Below are positions 23,565 to 32,791 of a stretch of 46,694 bases of DNA, one piece after another. This DNA is from JBBDSH01 sp040905045 (lineage in GTDB: Bacteria; Pseudomonadota; Gammaproteobacteria; Eutrophobiales; Eutrophobiaceae): NCBI GenBank assembly GCA_040905045.1, contig JBBDSH010000036.1:1-46694 (forward strand), read 5' to 3'. Position numbers and translations under genes: made by a program. The notes below the pieces were generated by a model. The model did no database searches and had not been told where the DNA came from. It saw only the letters and a program-made list of their open reading frames with translations. How positions within the stretch are numbered: the stretch's first letter is position 1; each line of letters opens with the position of its first letter.

Positions 23565-24824
23565 ATGGCCGCTGAACTTTCCCGACTGACTGCCGATGCC
23601 GGTGCCGGAGATATCGAGGCGCAGCTGCAACTGGCCGAGCTGTACGACAGCGGATTCGGTGTACCCGTGGATCGGGGTCAGGCGGCTTACTGGTATCGTC
23701 AGGCGGCGGAGCTGGGTTCGGCCACCGGTCAGTCCTGCCTGGGACAGATGTATATTCGGGGTATCGGCGTTCCCCAGGATTATGAGCTGGCGGTGCACTG
23801 GTTGCAGCAGGCGGCCGAGCAGGGGGATGCCGTGGCCCAGGCCAACCTGGGCTGGTGTTGCCAGGAAGGGATGGGCCTGGTCAGGGATTATGAAGCAGCG
23901 CGTTTCTGGTATGAAAAAGCGGCGCAGCAGGGTAACGCCGGAGCCCGTTACAATCTGGGGTACATGCATGCCAATGGTATCGGTACGGAAAAAAATGCGT
24001 TTGAGGCGGTGGACTGGTATGGACGCGCCGCAGCGCAGGGACACGTAAAAGCACAGCTCAATCTGGGCATGATGTACGCCGCGGGTGAAGGCACGGGAAA
24101 AGACCTGGACAAGGCGATCGAACTGTATCGGGAAGCCGCCCATAGGGGTTACGCCAAGGCCCAGTACAATCTGGCATTGATGTATTCGGGCGGATACGGC
24201 GTCGAGCAGGATGACGATGAAGCTTTCAAATGGCAGAGCAAGGCCGCTATTCAGGGTTATTACAAGGCGCAGTACAACCTGGGATTATTCTACCTCTATG
24301 GTCTGGGAACCGGACGCGACCCGGACGAAGCGTTCAAGTTGTTCCGGCTGGCTTCCAGGCAGGGTTACGCCAAGGCGTTTTATCAACTGGCAAAAATGTA
24401 CGCGCGGGGTATCGGAGTTCAAATCAACGAAATCGAGGCGGCCAAACATTATATTCAGGCGGCCGAGGCGGGTTATGCGAAGGCCCAGTACCGGCTGGGC
24501 CGCCTGTACCTGAATGGTGAAGGGGTTCGGCACGATCCCGCAAGCGGCGTCCGCTGGTTTGAAAAGGCGGCCATGCAAGGGCATTCCGGCGCACAGTATT
24601 CCCTCGCCGTCTGCTGTCTGAAGGGCTATGGCGTCGGGCGTGACAAGGTTCAGGCCTGCGCCTGGTTAATATTGGCCCGTGGCGCTGGTGACGAGAAAAT
24701 TGATAATGTCCTGAGGCGTATCGAAGCCCTGCTTCCGGCGGAAGATCTGCGGGAAGCAAACCGTCTGGCGGAGGAATGGCGCGCAATCTATCAGGCCGGT
24801 GCTACAGTGCGCGGGCATCAATAA
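23565..24824 (+). CDS. Sel1-repeat (TPR-like) protein with ten repeats
   Basis: This 419-residue protein is almost entirely made of ten tandem 36-residue Sel1-like units (about residues 13-372), with the pattern A-x-x-G-x-A-x-A-Q-x-N-L-G-x-M-Y-x-x-G-x-G-V. No signal peptide is seen, so it is probably cytoplasmic. Such solenoids act as protein-interaction scaffolds. The start MAAELSRLTADAG at 23565, with a GAGG motif in front, is preferred. The frame also runs back to an ATG at 23478, but that lies inside repeat copy 3. The 3' end overlaps the convergent mltF gene by 23 bases. Confidence 0.9.
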   Translation: MAAELSRLTADAGAGDIEAQLQLAELYDSGFGVPVDRGQAAYWYRQAAELGSATGQSCLGQMYIRGIGVPQDYELAVHWLQQAAEQGDAVAQANLGWCCQEGMGLVRDYEAARFWYEKAAQQGNAGARYNLGYMHANGIGTEKNAFEAVDWYGRAAAQGHVKAQLNLGMMYAAGEGTGKDLDKAIELYREAAHRGYAKAQYNLALMYSGGYGVEQDDDEAFKWQSKAAIQGYYKAQYNLGLFYLYGLGTGRDPDEAFKLFRLASRQGYAKAFYQLAKMYARGIGVQINEIEAAKHYIQAAEAGYAKAQYRLGRLYLNGEGVRHDPASGVRWFEKAAMQGHSGAQYSLAVCCLKGYGVGRDKVQACAWLILARGAGDEKIDNVLRRIEALLPAEDLREANRLAEEWRAIYQAGATVRGHQ

Positions 24825-26223
24825 TGACCGGCTGCAGGTCTCGGTTGCGCGGTTCGATCTCGGGCTGTGTCAGCTGAATGAGTATCTTGTAATATTTTCT
24901 GATGTGTTCGACGAAACGAACCGGTTCAATGCCGCGGGCATAACCGAATCGGGTCTGTTTGTACCATTCTTTTCGACTGAGCAGGGGCAGACTGGATTTT
25001 ACGTCTTCCCACTTGTCGGGGTTACCGCCGCGTACTTCGGTCAGGATACGGGCGTCTTCCAGATGGCCCATGCCGACGTTGTATGCGGCCAGCGCCATCC
25101 AGGTTCTGTCCGGTTCCTCGATGCGGTCGGGGATTCTTTCCGTGAGTTCTTTCAGATACTTCGCACCACCCATAATGCTCTGTTCCGGATCCAGACGGTT
25201 TTTAATGCCGACACGTCGTGCCGTGGTAAGAGTGAGCATCATCATCCCGCGTACGCCCGTCGGTGATCGGGCACGCGGGTTCCAATGCGATTCCTGGTAA
25301 CTGACCGCGGCCAGAAAACGCCAGTCGAATCCATGCTCGGCCGCGGCTCGTTTGAACAGCGGCAGATATTGCGGCAGGCGTTTATGAAACCGGTCGACAA
25401 ATTTGCGTGAATCGACGTAATCGAAATATTCCGCATAACCGTAGAAATATTCAATCAGTTCCGCCAGATCGCCGTTTCTGGAAATACGATCATGAAAGTT
25501 CTGCACGGCCCTCAGCAGAGACGTGTCCTCGCCGGTATCACGCATGGCCCAGGCCAGCGGTCTCGGGTTGGAAAGATTGAACGCTGCCCGGACCTCTGGA
25601 TTGAACAGGCGTGTCTGTTGCAGTTCATTGGAGTTGACCACGGTGTAGGCAATCTCACCGGATTCCACCATATCGAGCAATTCCGCATCCCCCCTGTCTT
25701 TATGGACGTACCAGGACAGGTTGGGATATTCCAGCTTCAGGGATTCAAGTTTATCCGTACTGAGCGTCCCGTCGGAAATATGAAGCTGATCGGGATAGAT
25801 ATCGGCGAGGGAATCCGGCCTTTTGCGCCCGCTGCGGTAGACGACCTGGGGGGTGACCCACTGATAGCCGGGACCGTAAACCAGTTTCTCGTCCTCAAGA
25901 AAAAACCGGCTCAGTCCCGCCGCCGCGATGTCCGCCTGACCGAGTTTCAGCGATTCGACTATCTCCGACGTATTCCGGGCAATGATGATTTCGAGATCCA
26001 GCCCAAGATCGTTGGCGAACAGGCGTGCCATTTCGTATTCAATGCCGGTTTCACCGTCACTGTCGATGTAATAGGTGGATGGGCCGATGCGGGTGACCAC
26101 ACGAACCACCCCCCGTTCCATGATCTTGTCCAGTTGGGTGCGCGGTTGTTCACAAGCGCTGAGCAGCACGGCGCTCGCAATGATCAGGAAATATAGATAC
26201 TGGGGAACGGAATAGTTCTGCAT
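24802..26223 (-). CDS. mltF: Membrane-bound lytic murein transglycosylase F
   Basis: This 473-residue lipoprotein cleaves peptidoglycan glycan strands to anhydromuropeptides. The lipoprotein signal ends LLSAC with the acylated cysteine at residue 24. An N-terminal ABC-substrate-binding-like regulatory domain (about 35-270, RGVVRVVTRIGPSTYYID) is followed by a C-terminal SLT domain with the catalytic glutamate in AAVSYQESHWNP, then SPTGVRGMMMLT and the AAYNVGMGHLEDAR segment. Length and domain order match E. coli MltF (518 residues). It is convergent with, and overlaps, the Sel1 gene. Confidence 0.95.
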   Translation of the reverse strand: MQNYSVPQYLYFLIIASAVLLSACEQPRTQLDKIMERGVVRVVTRIGPSTYYIDSDGETGIEYEMARLFANDLGLDLEIIIARNTSEIVESLKLGQADIAAAGLSRFFLEDEKLVYGPGYQWVTPQVVYRSGRKRPDSLADIYPDQLHISDGTLSTDKLESLKLEYPNLSWYVHKDRGDAELLDMVESGEIAYTVVNSNELQQTRLFNPEVRAAFNLSNPRPLAWAMRDTGEDTSLLRAVQNFHDRISRNGDLAELIEYFYGYAEYFDYVDSRKFVDRFHKRLPQYLPLFKRAAAEHGFDWRFLAAVSYQESHWNPRARSPTGVRGMMMLTLTTARRVGIKNRLDPEQSIMGGAKYLKELTERIPDRIEEPDRTWMALAAYNVGMGHLEDARILTEVRGGNPDKWEDVKSSLPLLSRKEWYKQTRFGYARGIEPVRFVEHIRKYYKILIQLTQPEIEPRNRDLQPVIIDARAL

Positions 26224-26374
26224 TCGTCCAGGCGGTAAAGGGTTATCATAATCGGAAGCATAGAGGGATTGGCGTGCACGGGGAAGCCCGGGGAGGGAAA
26301 ATCCGTCCCGCTCTGTCCTTTTTCAGGACATCCAGTACAATGTAGGGTTCATTTGGCCGGCGAAGTTTGTCAAC

Positions 26375-26462
<88 letters not shown>

Positions 26463-26478
26463 AATACGAATGGTCCGT

Positions 26479-27756
26479 ACCGGAGACATGGGTAACAGTT
26501 TATACCGAGGACATGGGTAACACTTTCGGTACAAACGGGTTCTCAGCCGGTTCGACTCGATTCTCGTCTTCATCAAAGTAGCCTAGGTCAAAATTCATAA
26601 AGCTGACAAGCCAGATCTTGTCACTGACCTCGGTGATCCCGACGCACTGGCCGGCGAAAGCCAGGCTCAGATTGATCTTACGTTTGCCGATACAAATCCG
26701 TCCGCACGTTGTGACCCGGACGGTACGGTCATGGAAAGGATATTCGGGGTCGTCCGGCGGCCGGAAGATGCGGGCCGACGGTGTATAGACTTCGGCCGGG
26801 TATCGCATCCCGAGGGCTTGGTGCGGTTGTTCATTATTGTAAACCTGACTAAAGTCATCGAACCGGCTTTGTTGCTGGAGGACGTTGAAGGAAGCCGGTT
26901 TGGTCGCTTCTTTTTTCAAGGTCAAATGCAGGCGTTCATGGCAGCCGTTTTGCTGAGGCTGGCCCGGTTGGATGCGCTCGATGTCGATGCCGAGGCGCAA
27001 CCACCAGACGGCCAGTCGACTCATGCCCAGGAAGGCATTGGGAGAGGCGAAGGGCACACCGTTATCGGTACGAATGGCGGCCGGCAGGCCGTATTCTTTA
27101 AACACCCGCTCAAAGACGAGGAACGCGTCCGCTTCTCGGGTGGACTCCAGGGCCTCATAGGCCAACAGGTAGCGGGAGCGGTAATCGCTGATGGTGAGCG
27201 GATAGCAGTATCGGCGATTGCCGAGCCGGAACTCGCCTTTGTAGTCGGCACACCACAGGGCATTGTTGGATTGGGCCTCGTTAAGTGGCGTCCCCTGCGC
27301 TTTATGCCGTCTGGCTCGACGCCGTTTCACCAGACCATGACGCTCAAGCACGGCGTGCACGGTGCTTTTGGCGGGTGGGTGAGTCAGGGGATATTGCCGC
27401 AGGAGCTTCTCGCGGATCTTTGGGGCGCCCCAGTTCGGCCGTTCCCGTTTGATGGCCAGGATGGCTCGTTCGACCTGGAAGGGCAGTTGGTTGGCGTGGC
27501 GATAGGGCCGGCGACTGCGGTCCTGGAGCCCCTCAAGCCCCATGTTCTTGTATCGGTGGAACATTTTGTAGCCGGTTTTGCGTGAGATACCGAACTCTCG
27601 GCAGACGGCCGTCATCGACTCGCCGTCCAGCAGCCGTGCTACGAATTTCACTCGTTCATCCATAGGGTAACACTCTCTCCAAGGCATTTGGGCACCTCCC
27701 AAATGCGGTTAGGTGTAACCCATGTCTCCGGTATTGTCTGTCACCTATGTCTCGGG
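26479..27756 (-). mobile_element. IS481-family insertion sequence
   Basis: This element of about 1.28 kb contains one transposase gene. The ends are imperfect inverted repeats of about 45 bp, and each end carries the motif ACCGGAGACATGGGTAACA twice in degenerate form. On the left the motifs start at 26479 and about 26503; on the right they end about 27733 and 27756. The exact outer base and target duplication could not be fixed by eye. It sits between tRNA-Ser and a T-tailed hairpin that was probably the tRNA terminator. Confidence 0.85.
26500..27687 (-). CDS. IS481-family transposase (DDE)
   Basis: This 395-residue transposase has an N-terminal helix-turn-helix (MPWRECYPMDERVKFVARLL, then AVCREFGISRKTGYKMFHRY) and an rve-type integrase core. 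The catalytic triad is visible as D in WCADYKGEF, D in IRTDNGVPF and E in QQNGCHERLH. The MPWRECYPMDERVKF start is the usual IS481 form; a GTG five codons upstream is possible. The frame is intact, so the element may be active. The last codons run into the left terminal repeat. Confidence 0.94.
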   Translation of the reverse strand: MPWRECYPMDERVKFVARLLDGESMTAVCREFGISRKTGYKMFHRYKNMGLEGLQDRSRRPYRHANQLPFQVERAILAIKRERPNWGAPKIREKLLRQYPLTHPPAKSTVHAVLERHGLVKRRRARRHKAQGTPLNEAQSNNALWCADYKGEFRLGNRRYCYPLTISDYRSRYLLAYEALESTREADAFLVFERVFKEYGLPAAIRTDNGVPFASPNAFLGMSRLAVWWLRLGIDIERIQPGQPQQNGCHERLHLTLKKEATKPASFNVLQQQSRFDDFSQVYNNEQPHQALGMRYPAEVYTPSARIFRPPDDPEYPFHDRTVRVTTCGRICIGKRKINLSLAFAGQCVGITEVSDKIWLVSFMNFDLGYFDEDENRVEPAENPFVPKVLPMSSV

Positions 27757-27762
27757 AAGGGC

Positions 27763-27792
27763 AAAAAGGGGCTGTTGTATAGCCCCTTTTTT
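27763..27792 (+). terminator. Intrinsic terminator, probably of tRNA-Ser, displaced by the IS
   Basis: The stem AAAAAGGGGCT/AGCCCCTTTTT with a 7-base loop and a T-run forms a classical intrinsic terminator. No gene immediately upstream on the plus strand needs it except the tRNA, now 1.3 kb away across the IS. It could also act on the minus strand because of the symmetrical A/T flanks. Confidence 0.75.
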
Positions 27793-27923
27793 AGAATTGT
27801 TGAAAGTGAATTCGGACCCTCGATATCCAGTCTGACTTCGGCGGTCGGGCTTTTAATGGTCCCATACAAAGCTGCGTGTCATTGCCGGTTCGGTAGAAAA
27901 CCCGCTGATAGACAGGAGAAACC

Positions 27924-29210
27924 ATGGCAACGATAGCAGGCGGTATCGCCACCTCTCATACCCCGACAATAGGTTTTGCGGTCGATACAAACAAACAGAA
28001 TGATCCGGTCTGGAAGCCGATCTTTGAAGGTTATAAACCGGTAAAACAGTGGTTGCAGGAAAAGGATCCTGATGTATTGTTCTACATCTTCAATGATCAT
28101 GTAACCTCCTTCTTTTTCGATCATTACTCTCATTTTGCTCTCGGTGTCGGCGAATCCTATGCGCCTGCCGACGAAGGCGGCGGTCCACGCAATTTGCCTC
28201 CCATCAAGGGCCATCCCGCCCTGGCACAGCATATCGCTACGGGACTGGTTGCCGATGAATTCGATCTTTCCTGTTTTCAAAGCAAGAATCTCGACCATGG
28301 CTGTTTCTCGCCATTGTCCGCATTGCTGGACTACGAAGACGGCTGGCCGATTGCGATGGTGCCGTTACAGGTCGGTGTCCTGCAATTCCCGATCCCCACG
28401 GTCAGGCGTTGTTATAAACTGGGTCGTTCGCTCAGGCAGGCCATACAGAGCTACCCCGAGGATATTAAAGTCGCGGTTGTCAGTACCGGCGGCCTGTCCC
28501 ATCAAGTGCACGGTGAGCGCGCCGGTTTCAACAACACCGAGTGGGATATGGAATTTCTGGAACTGCTGGAAAAGGATCCGGAAAAGCTCACGGAAATCAC
28601 AATCGCGGAGTATGCGGCGCGCGGCGGTCTTGAAGGCGCGGAGGTGACCATGTGGCTGATAATGCGTGGTGCATTGGCGACACAGGTCAACAAGCTTCAT
28701 CAGTCTTATTATCTGCCATCAATGACGCCTATCGCCAGCGTGATATATGAAGATGCCGCCGATGAACGTCCGGCGGAAAGCAGTGAAGCGTACCTGAAAC
28801 GAATCAATCATGAGCTTGAAGGCATTGACAGGCTTGAGGGTACCTATCCTTTTTCTCTTGATCGCAGCGTCAAGGCATACCGCCTGAATGAATACCTGCA
28901 CAGCCTGGTTGATCCCGGGCATCGTGCGGAATTTCTGAACGATCAGGAAGCCAGCTTTGAACGGGCCGGCCTGACTGAAGAAGAGAGAAATGTGGTTCGC
29001 AATCTCGATTGGCGCGCCATGATTCGCTACGGGGTAATTTTCTTTATGCTTGAGAAACTCGGTGCAGTGGTCGGCACTTCCAACCTGCACATCTACGCGG
29101 CCATGCGGGGCGAGTCCCTGGAGGAATTCCAGAAAACCCGTAATGCGCAGGTATTGTATTCGGTTGCCGGCAAGGATGAAGGCAAGAAGGATTGGGACAC
29201 TGCCAGCTGA
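27924..29210 (+). CDS. desB: Gallate dioxygenase (DesB/GalA-like, fused LigB-LigA type II extradiol dioxygenase)
   Basis: This 428-residue enzyme would open the ring of gallate (or 3-O-methylgallate) with O2 to 4-oxalomesaconate. The N-terminal LigB-type catalytic domain has the Fe(II) ligands H12 (TSHTPTIG), H59 (FNDHVTSFF) and a glutamate near 240 (GGLEGAEVTMW). The acid-base histidine lies in TGGLSHQVHGERAGFNNTEWDME near 193-196. The C-terminal part is a LigA-type helical domain (about 310-425). The sequence is much closer to DesB of Sphingobium as I remember it than to the two-subunit protocatechuate enzymes. Preferred substrate between gallate and methylgallate cannot be fixed. The Shine-Dalgarno AGGAGA precedes the ATG. 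Confidence 0.9.
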   Translation: MATIAGGIATSHTPTIGFAVDTNKQNDPVWKPIFEGYKPVKQWLQEKDPDVLFYIFNDHVTSFFFDHYSHFALGVGESYAPADEGGGPRNLPPIKGHPALAQHIATGLVADEFDLSCFQSKNLDHGCFSPLSALLDYEDGWPIAMVPLQVGVLQFPIPTVRRCYKLGRSLRQAIQSYPEDIKVAVVSTGGLSHQVHGERAGFNNTEWDMEFLELLEKDPEKLTEITIAEYAARGGLEGAEVTMWLIMRGALATQVNKLHQSYYLPSMTPIASVIYEDAADERPAESSEAYLKRINHELEGIDRLEGTYPFSLDRSVKAYRLNEYLHSLVDPGHRAEFLNDQEASFERAGLTEEERNVVRNLDWRAMIRYGVIFFMLEKLGAVVGTSNLHIYAAMRGESLEEFQKTRNAQVLYSVAGKDEGKKDWDTAS

Positions 29211-29258
29211 GGAATAACCGTATCATGTTATCCGGACGGCCCTGAACGCGGACATGCA

Positions 29259-30152
29259 TTACGATAGGAAGGATTCAAGCAGCCTGGCCAGTTCTCGCGG
29301 CCGTTCCTGGTGCAGCATGTGGCCGCAATCCGGGATAATTTCTTCAAACAGGCCGGGGATGCAGGCATGCACGTCCTCCCGGTAGCCGTCATCCCGGTAT
29401 TGCCTGTATAGACGTGACTCCGTGCCCATGACCAGCATGGTACGGGCCGTGATGTTGCGCCAGCAACTGCGCGCCTCCTCGCGCCGGTACAGCACCGGAT
29501 TGACCCGTCTGTGAGCGGGGTCGGCCTTCAGCGTCAAGCCGCCTTGCGCCGTTGTTGTGCACCAGTATTCCGCCAGGAAGGCCGCCTTGTCCCTGGACAG
29601 CCGCGGCGCAAGCTGTATCAGTTTGTCGATCACCGTTTCCCGATCCGGATAATCGGAAAACCGGGTTCCCTCGCGGCATTGCTGCAGCCACTGGCGGTAT
29701 CGATCTGGAGCTTGTTCGGGTGAACTGTCCGGCAATCCGAATACATCCAGGGAAACCACATGGGAAACCCGCTCCGGCCGGATGCCGGCGTACATCCAGG
29801 CAACATTGCCGCCCATGCTGTGACCGATAAGTCGTGCGGGTCGATCCGGTGACAATAGCTCCAGTAACGCGTCCAGATCAGCCAGGTAATCCGGAAACCA
29901 GTAGCCGTCCCGGGCCCGTTCACTGCCGCCGAAACCGCGCCAGTCCGGTGCGATGAGAAACCAGTCGTCACTCATACAGTCGGCCAGGAACTGAAAGGTC
30001 ATGCCGTTATCGGCCCAGCCATGGAGAAGGAACACCGGCGGGGTCGATTCGTTGCCCCAGCAGTTGAGGCAGTAATCGAGGTGACGGATGGATACGGTTT
30101 TTCGCAGCGGTGCTTTTACGGGCTTATAGGGCATAGGATTCGGGGGACGCAT
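29259..30152 (-). CDS. Alpha/beta hydrolase
   Basis: This 297-residue alpha/beta-hydrolase has an HGW oxyanion-type motif (VFLLHGWADNGMTFQFLA), the nucleophile elbow GHSMGG near residue 123 and a C-terminal catalytic histidine in PDCGHMLHQERP. The fold is complete. The substrate is not evident; in this neighbourhood a lactone or ester from aromatic catabolism is possible, but general esterases look the same. The start could be the first ATG (30152) or the one six codons later. It is convergent with the dioxygenase gene and downstream of the GntR regulator on the same strand. Confidence 0.85.
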   Translation of the reverse strand: MRPPNPMPYKPVKAPLRKTVSIRHLDYCLNCWGNESTPPVFLLHGWADNGMTFQFLADCMSDDWFLIAPDWRGFGGSERARDGYWFPDYLADLDALLELLSPDRPARLIGHSMGGNVAWMYAGIRPERVSHVVSLDVFGLPDSSPEQAPDRYRQWLQQCREGTRFSDYPDRETVIDKLIQLAPRLSRDKAAFLAEYWCTTTAQGGLTLKADPAHRRVNPVLYRREEARSCWRNITARTMLVMGTESRLYRQYRDDGYREDVHACIPGLFEEIIPDCGHMLHQERPRELARLLESFLS

Positions 30153-30248
30153 GCAAACGGAACGTTACAGGTTTCTTCCGAAATCTTCGCTTATTATACA
30201 AGATGTATTACCAGCGTAATGCCGGAACGGGAAATGCTTCCGTTGCTG

Positions 30249-30968
30249 CTACGCAGTCAACTTCATTCCCGGATAGATCGGTTTTTCGGCCGTTGCCGGA
30301 TCGTCCCCAAACAGGTTCATGCCGCGCTTGCCCACCTGGGCATGTTCCTTCATCAAGGCCTCGGCCCGGGCGCTTTCCCCCGCCTCGATGGCTTCCACCA
30401 CATGATGGTGCTGCATATGGGCGAACAGGGAACGTTTATGGTTATCGTCAAAGGCGTTTTTCCTGAAGGCGATGGAAGCTGCGGAGGCGAAGGGGATCTT
30501 GTCATTCAGTTTCAGCGCATCCTGAAGGGCGGCATTGCCCGAGCCTTCAACGATCAGGCCGTGGAAACGTTCATTCATGTTGAAATATCGGGCCTGCTCC
30601 TCCTCGGCAAAAGCACCGCCTTCAAACAGGCGGTCGCCTTCCGCCAGGCAGGCATTGAGCTCGCGTGCCAGGGATCTTGAAATCCCGTGTTCCGCAATCT
30701 GTCTCGCGGCCAGCCCTTCCAGAACGCCTCGTACTTCAATGGCATCGGTTATGTCGCCGACTCCGTAACTGCGGACCAGGTAGCTGCGGCTGTCTTCCCG
30801 GGTCAGATAGCCTTCCTGCTCAAGAATGGTCAAGGCATGACGAACCGGAGTGCGGGAAACGGAGAATTTCTCCGCCAGGGCAATTTCGGCAAGCCGTTGC
30901 CCGGGCCTGATCTCGCCGTTGAGGATCTGTTTCCTCAGTTCAAAGACCACGCGGTTTTGCTGTTTCAT
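30249..30968 (-). CDS. GntR-family regulator, FCD (FadR/VanR-like) type
   Basis: This 239-residue regulator has an N-terminal winged helix (VFELRKQILNGEIRPGQRLAEIALAEKFSVSRTPVRHALTILEQEGYLTRE in outline) and a C-terminal all-helical FCD ligand domain. Metal-site-type histidines are visible (NMNERFHGLIVEGSGN and HMQHHHVVEAI). Members of this subfamily control vanillate and other aromatic-acid pathways. GTATAC-centred palindromes lie between it and the divergent ligM-like gene. It is therefore the likely repressor of the O-demethylase and itself (inference). The ligand may be vanillate or a related methoxy acid. Confidence 0.9.
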   Translation of the reverse strand: MKQQNRVVFELRKQILNGEIRPGQRLAEIALAEKFSVSRTPVRHALTILEQEGYLTREDSRSYLVRSYGVGDITDAIEVRGVLEGLAARQIAEHGISRSLARELNACLAEGDRLFEGGAFAEEEQARYFNMNERFHGLIVEGSGNAALQDALKLNDKIPFASAASIAFRKNAFDDNHKRSLFAHMQHHHVVEAIEAGESARAEALMKEHAQVGKRGMNLFGDDPATAEKPIYPGMKLTA

Positions 30969-31051
30969 CAGTCACCCCAGGTGGATTGTATCGGTAGCCG
31001 GTTGCCCGGACAGGTGAAATTATTATTCACAGCTTATATCTCTGCCGTGAA

Positions 31052-31085
31052 ATTTGTATACAAATATTATTTAATTGTATACATT
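31052..31085. promoter_or_regulatory. Tandem GntR-type operators
   Basis: Two palindromes centred on GTATAC lie 23 bases apart: ATTTGTATACAAAT (31052-31065, perfect dyad) and AATTGTATACATT (31073-31085). The TTGTATACAA form is the usual FCD/VanR-type GntR site. They sit 84 bases upstream of the regulator start and in the AT-rich divergent gap before the ligM-like gene. Confidence 0.75.
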
Positions 31086-31213
31086 GATATTGTATCAGAT
31101 AAAATGAAGTGTGCACTCACAGACAGATTAATATCCATATAATCTAAAATTAACTATTTAAAACAATAGATTATAGCATTCTCATCAAAATACGCATGAA
31201 ATCGAGGCGGACA

Positions 31214-31228
31214 ATTCTGTATACAATA
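31214..31228. promoter_or_regulatory. Third GntR-type operator, near ligM
   Basis: ATTCTGTATACAATA carries the same TGTATACA core as the tandem sites. It is 83 bases upstream of the O-demethylase ATG, so it is placed to block that promoter. The rest of the 343-base divergent gap is AT-rich with no other recognisable element. Confidence 0.65.
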
Positions 31229-31310
31229 ACAGTTTCACAATCCTGACTATGGCGGAGACCCTGTCACGGGTCGGTCAGGTTCATTCCAATGTGGAGAGGC
31301 GAGGTAAATC

Positions 31311-32705
31311 ATGAAAAAGCAGAGTCTGGAAGATCGTATCAAGAGCAATGGCAATCCGGTGGATATGCTGCGTAATCTGCAGTCCGGTCCCAATGTTTAC
31401 CCCGGTGTTCCGCCGGAATACACCAACTGGCGTGACGAGCAACAGGCCTGGCAGGAGACCTGCGTCCTCTTCAATCAGTCCTATCACATGGCGGATCTGA
31501 GGCTGGAAGGCCCGGATGCCCTGAAGCTGCTTTCCGATCTCGGCGTCAACAGTTTCAAGGGCTTTACTGTGGACAAGGCGAAGCAGTTTGTGCCCTGCAA
31601 CTACGACGGTTATGTCATCGGCGACGGGATATTGTTTTACCTGGCCGAGAACCAGTTCGACATGGTCGGCCGAATCCCGTCACTGCACTGGGTCATGTTC
31701 CACGCCGAGACCGGTGGCTACAACGTCGAATGCAACCTGGACGAACGTTCCGCGGCCCGTCCGGATCCCTTCAACCGGCGCACCTACCGTTACCAGATAC
31801 AGGGTCCCAACGCCATGAAAGTGATGGAAAAGGTACTGGGCGAGAAACCGCCGGAACTGAAGTTTTTCAACATGTGCAGTATGACCATTGCAGGCAAACA
31901 GGTTCGCGCCCTGCGTCACGGCATGGCCGGCCAGCCCGGATTCGAACTGTTCGGTCCGTGGAAAGACGGCGAAGCCGTGCATGAGGCGCTGGTCAAGGCC
32001 GGCGAGGAATTCGGCCTGCGTCTGGTGGGCGGTCGCGCCTATTCCTCCAATACGCTGGAGTCGGGCTGGATCCCGTCGCCGCTGCCGGCCGTGTATACCG
32101 GAGAAAAAATGAAGGCCTTCCGGGAATGGTTGCCGGCGGACTGTTACGAGGCAAAAGCTTCCATCGGCGGGAGTTTTGCGTCCGATAATATTGAGGATTA
32201 TTACCTGACGCCATGGGATCTGGGTTACGGCATGTTCGTCAAGTTTGATCACGACTTCATCGGCCGCGAGGCGCTGGAAGAGAAGGCCAAAGGGCCGCAT
32301 CGCAAGAAGATGACGCTGGCGCTGAACACCGACGGCGTCAAGGAAGTCATCGGCAGTCAGTTGGAGAAGGGTGAGCGGGGCAAATTCATTGAGTTTCCCT
32401 CGGCCGTCTATTCCATGCATCCCTATGACCGGGTCGAATTAAACGGCAAGCCCATCGGCATCTCCACCTGGATCGGTTACAGCTCCAACGAGCGCAAGAT
32501 GCTGACGCTGGCCATACTCGAGGAGGAATACACCGAGCCCGGCATTGAGGTCACCCTGGTCTGGGGCGAGGAAAACGGCGGCACCGCCAAGCCCATGGTG
32601 GAGAAGCATGCGCAGAAGGAGATACGCGCCGTCGTCAGTCCCGTTCCCTATGCCGAAGTCGCCCGCAAGCAGTACGCGGAAGGCTGGCGCACGCGGCAGA
32701 AATAG
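31311..32705 (+). CDS. ligM: Tetrahydrofolate-dependent vanillate/3-O-methylgallate O-demethylase (LigM-like)
   Basis: This 464-residue GcvT/aminomethyltransferase-fold enzyme transfers the methoxy methyl of vanillate or 3-O-methylgallate to tetrahydrofolate. It aligns along its whole length with LigM of Sphingobium SYK-6 as I remember it: DMLRNLQSGPNVYPGVPPEYTNWRDEQQAW at the start, a conserved His59 (NQSYHMADL), RALRHGMAGQPGFELFGPW, RAYSSNTLESGWIPSPLPA, KFDHDFIGREALE and VVSPVPYAEVARKQY near the end. DmdA-type DMSP demethylase is a relative, but those segments favour LigM. The Shine-Dalgarno GGAGAGG precedes the ATG. A strong terminator follows. The methyl group would enter the MetF-like/MetK C1 block at 36-39 kb. 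Confidence 0.9.
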   Translation: MKKQSLEDRIKSNGNPVDMLRNLQSGPNVYPGVPPEYTNWRDEQQAWQETCVLFNQSYHMADLRLEGPDALKLLSDLGVNSFKGFTVDKAKQFVPCNYDGYVIGDGILFYLAENQFDMVGRIPSLHWVMFHAETGGYNVECNLDERSAARPDPFNRRTYRYQIQGPNAMKVMEKVLGEKPPELKFFNMCSMTIAGKQVRALRHGMAGQPGFELFGPWKDGEAVHEALVKAGEEFGLRLVGGRAYSSNTLESGWIPSPLPAVYTGEKMKAFREWLPADCYEAKASIGGSFASDNIEDYYLTPWDLGYGMFVKFDHDFIGREALEEKAKGPHRKKMTLALNTDGVKEVIGSQLEKGERGKFIEFPSAVYSMHPYDRVELNGKPIGISTWIGYSSNERKMLTLAILEEEYTEPGIEVTLVWGEENGGTAKPMVEKHAQKEIRAVVSPVPYAEVARKQYAEGWRTRQK

Positions 32706-32750
32706 GCCGTTATTGCCGGAGACCCCAATCCGGCACAAGTTGTAAACAAA

Positions 32751-32779
32751 GGCCGCCTCGCCCAGGGCGGCCATTTTTT
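32751..32779 (+). terminator. Intrinsic terminator after ligM
   Basis: The stem GGCCGCC/GGCGGCC with an 8-base loop is followed by ATTTTTT. It lies 46 bases after the ligM stop and ends its transcript before repeat copy 4. Confidence 0.85.
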
Positions 32780-32791
32780 CGGCCAGGTTAT

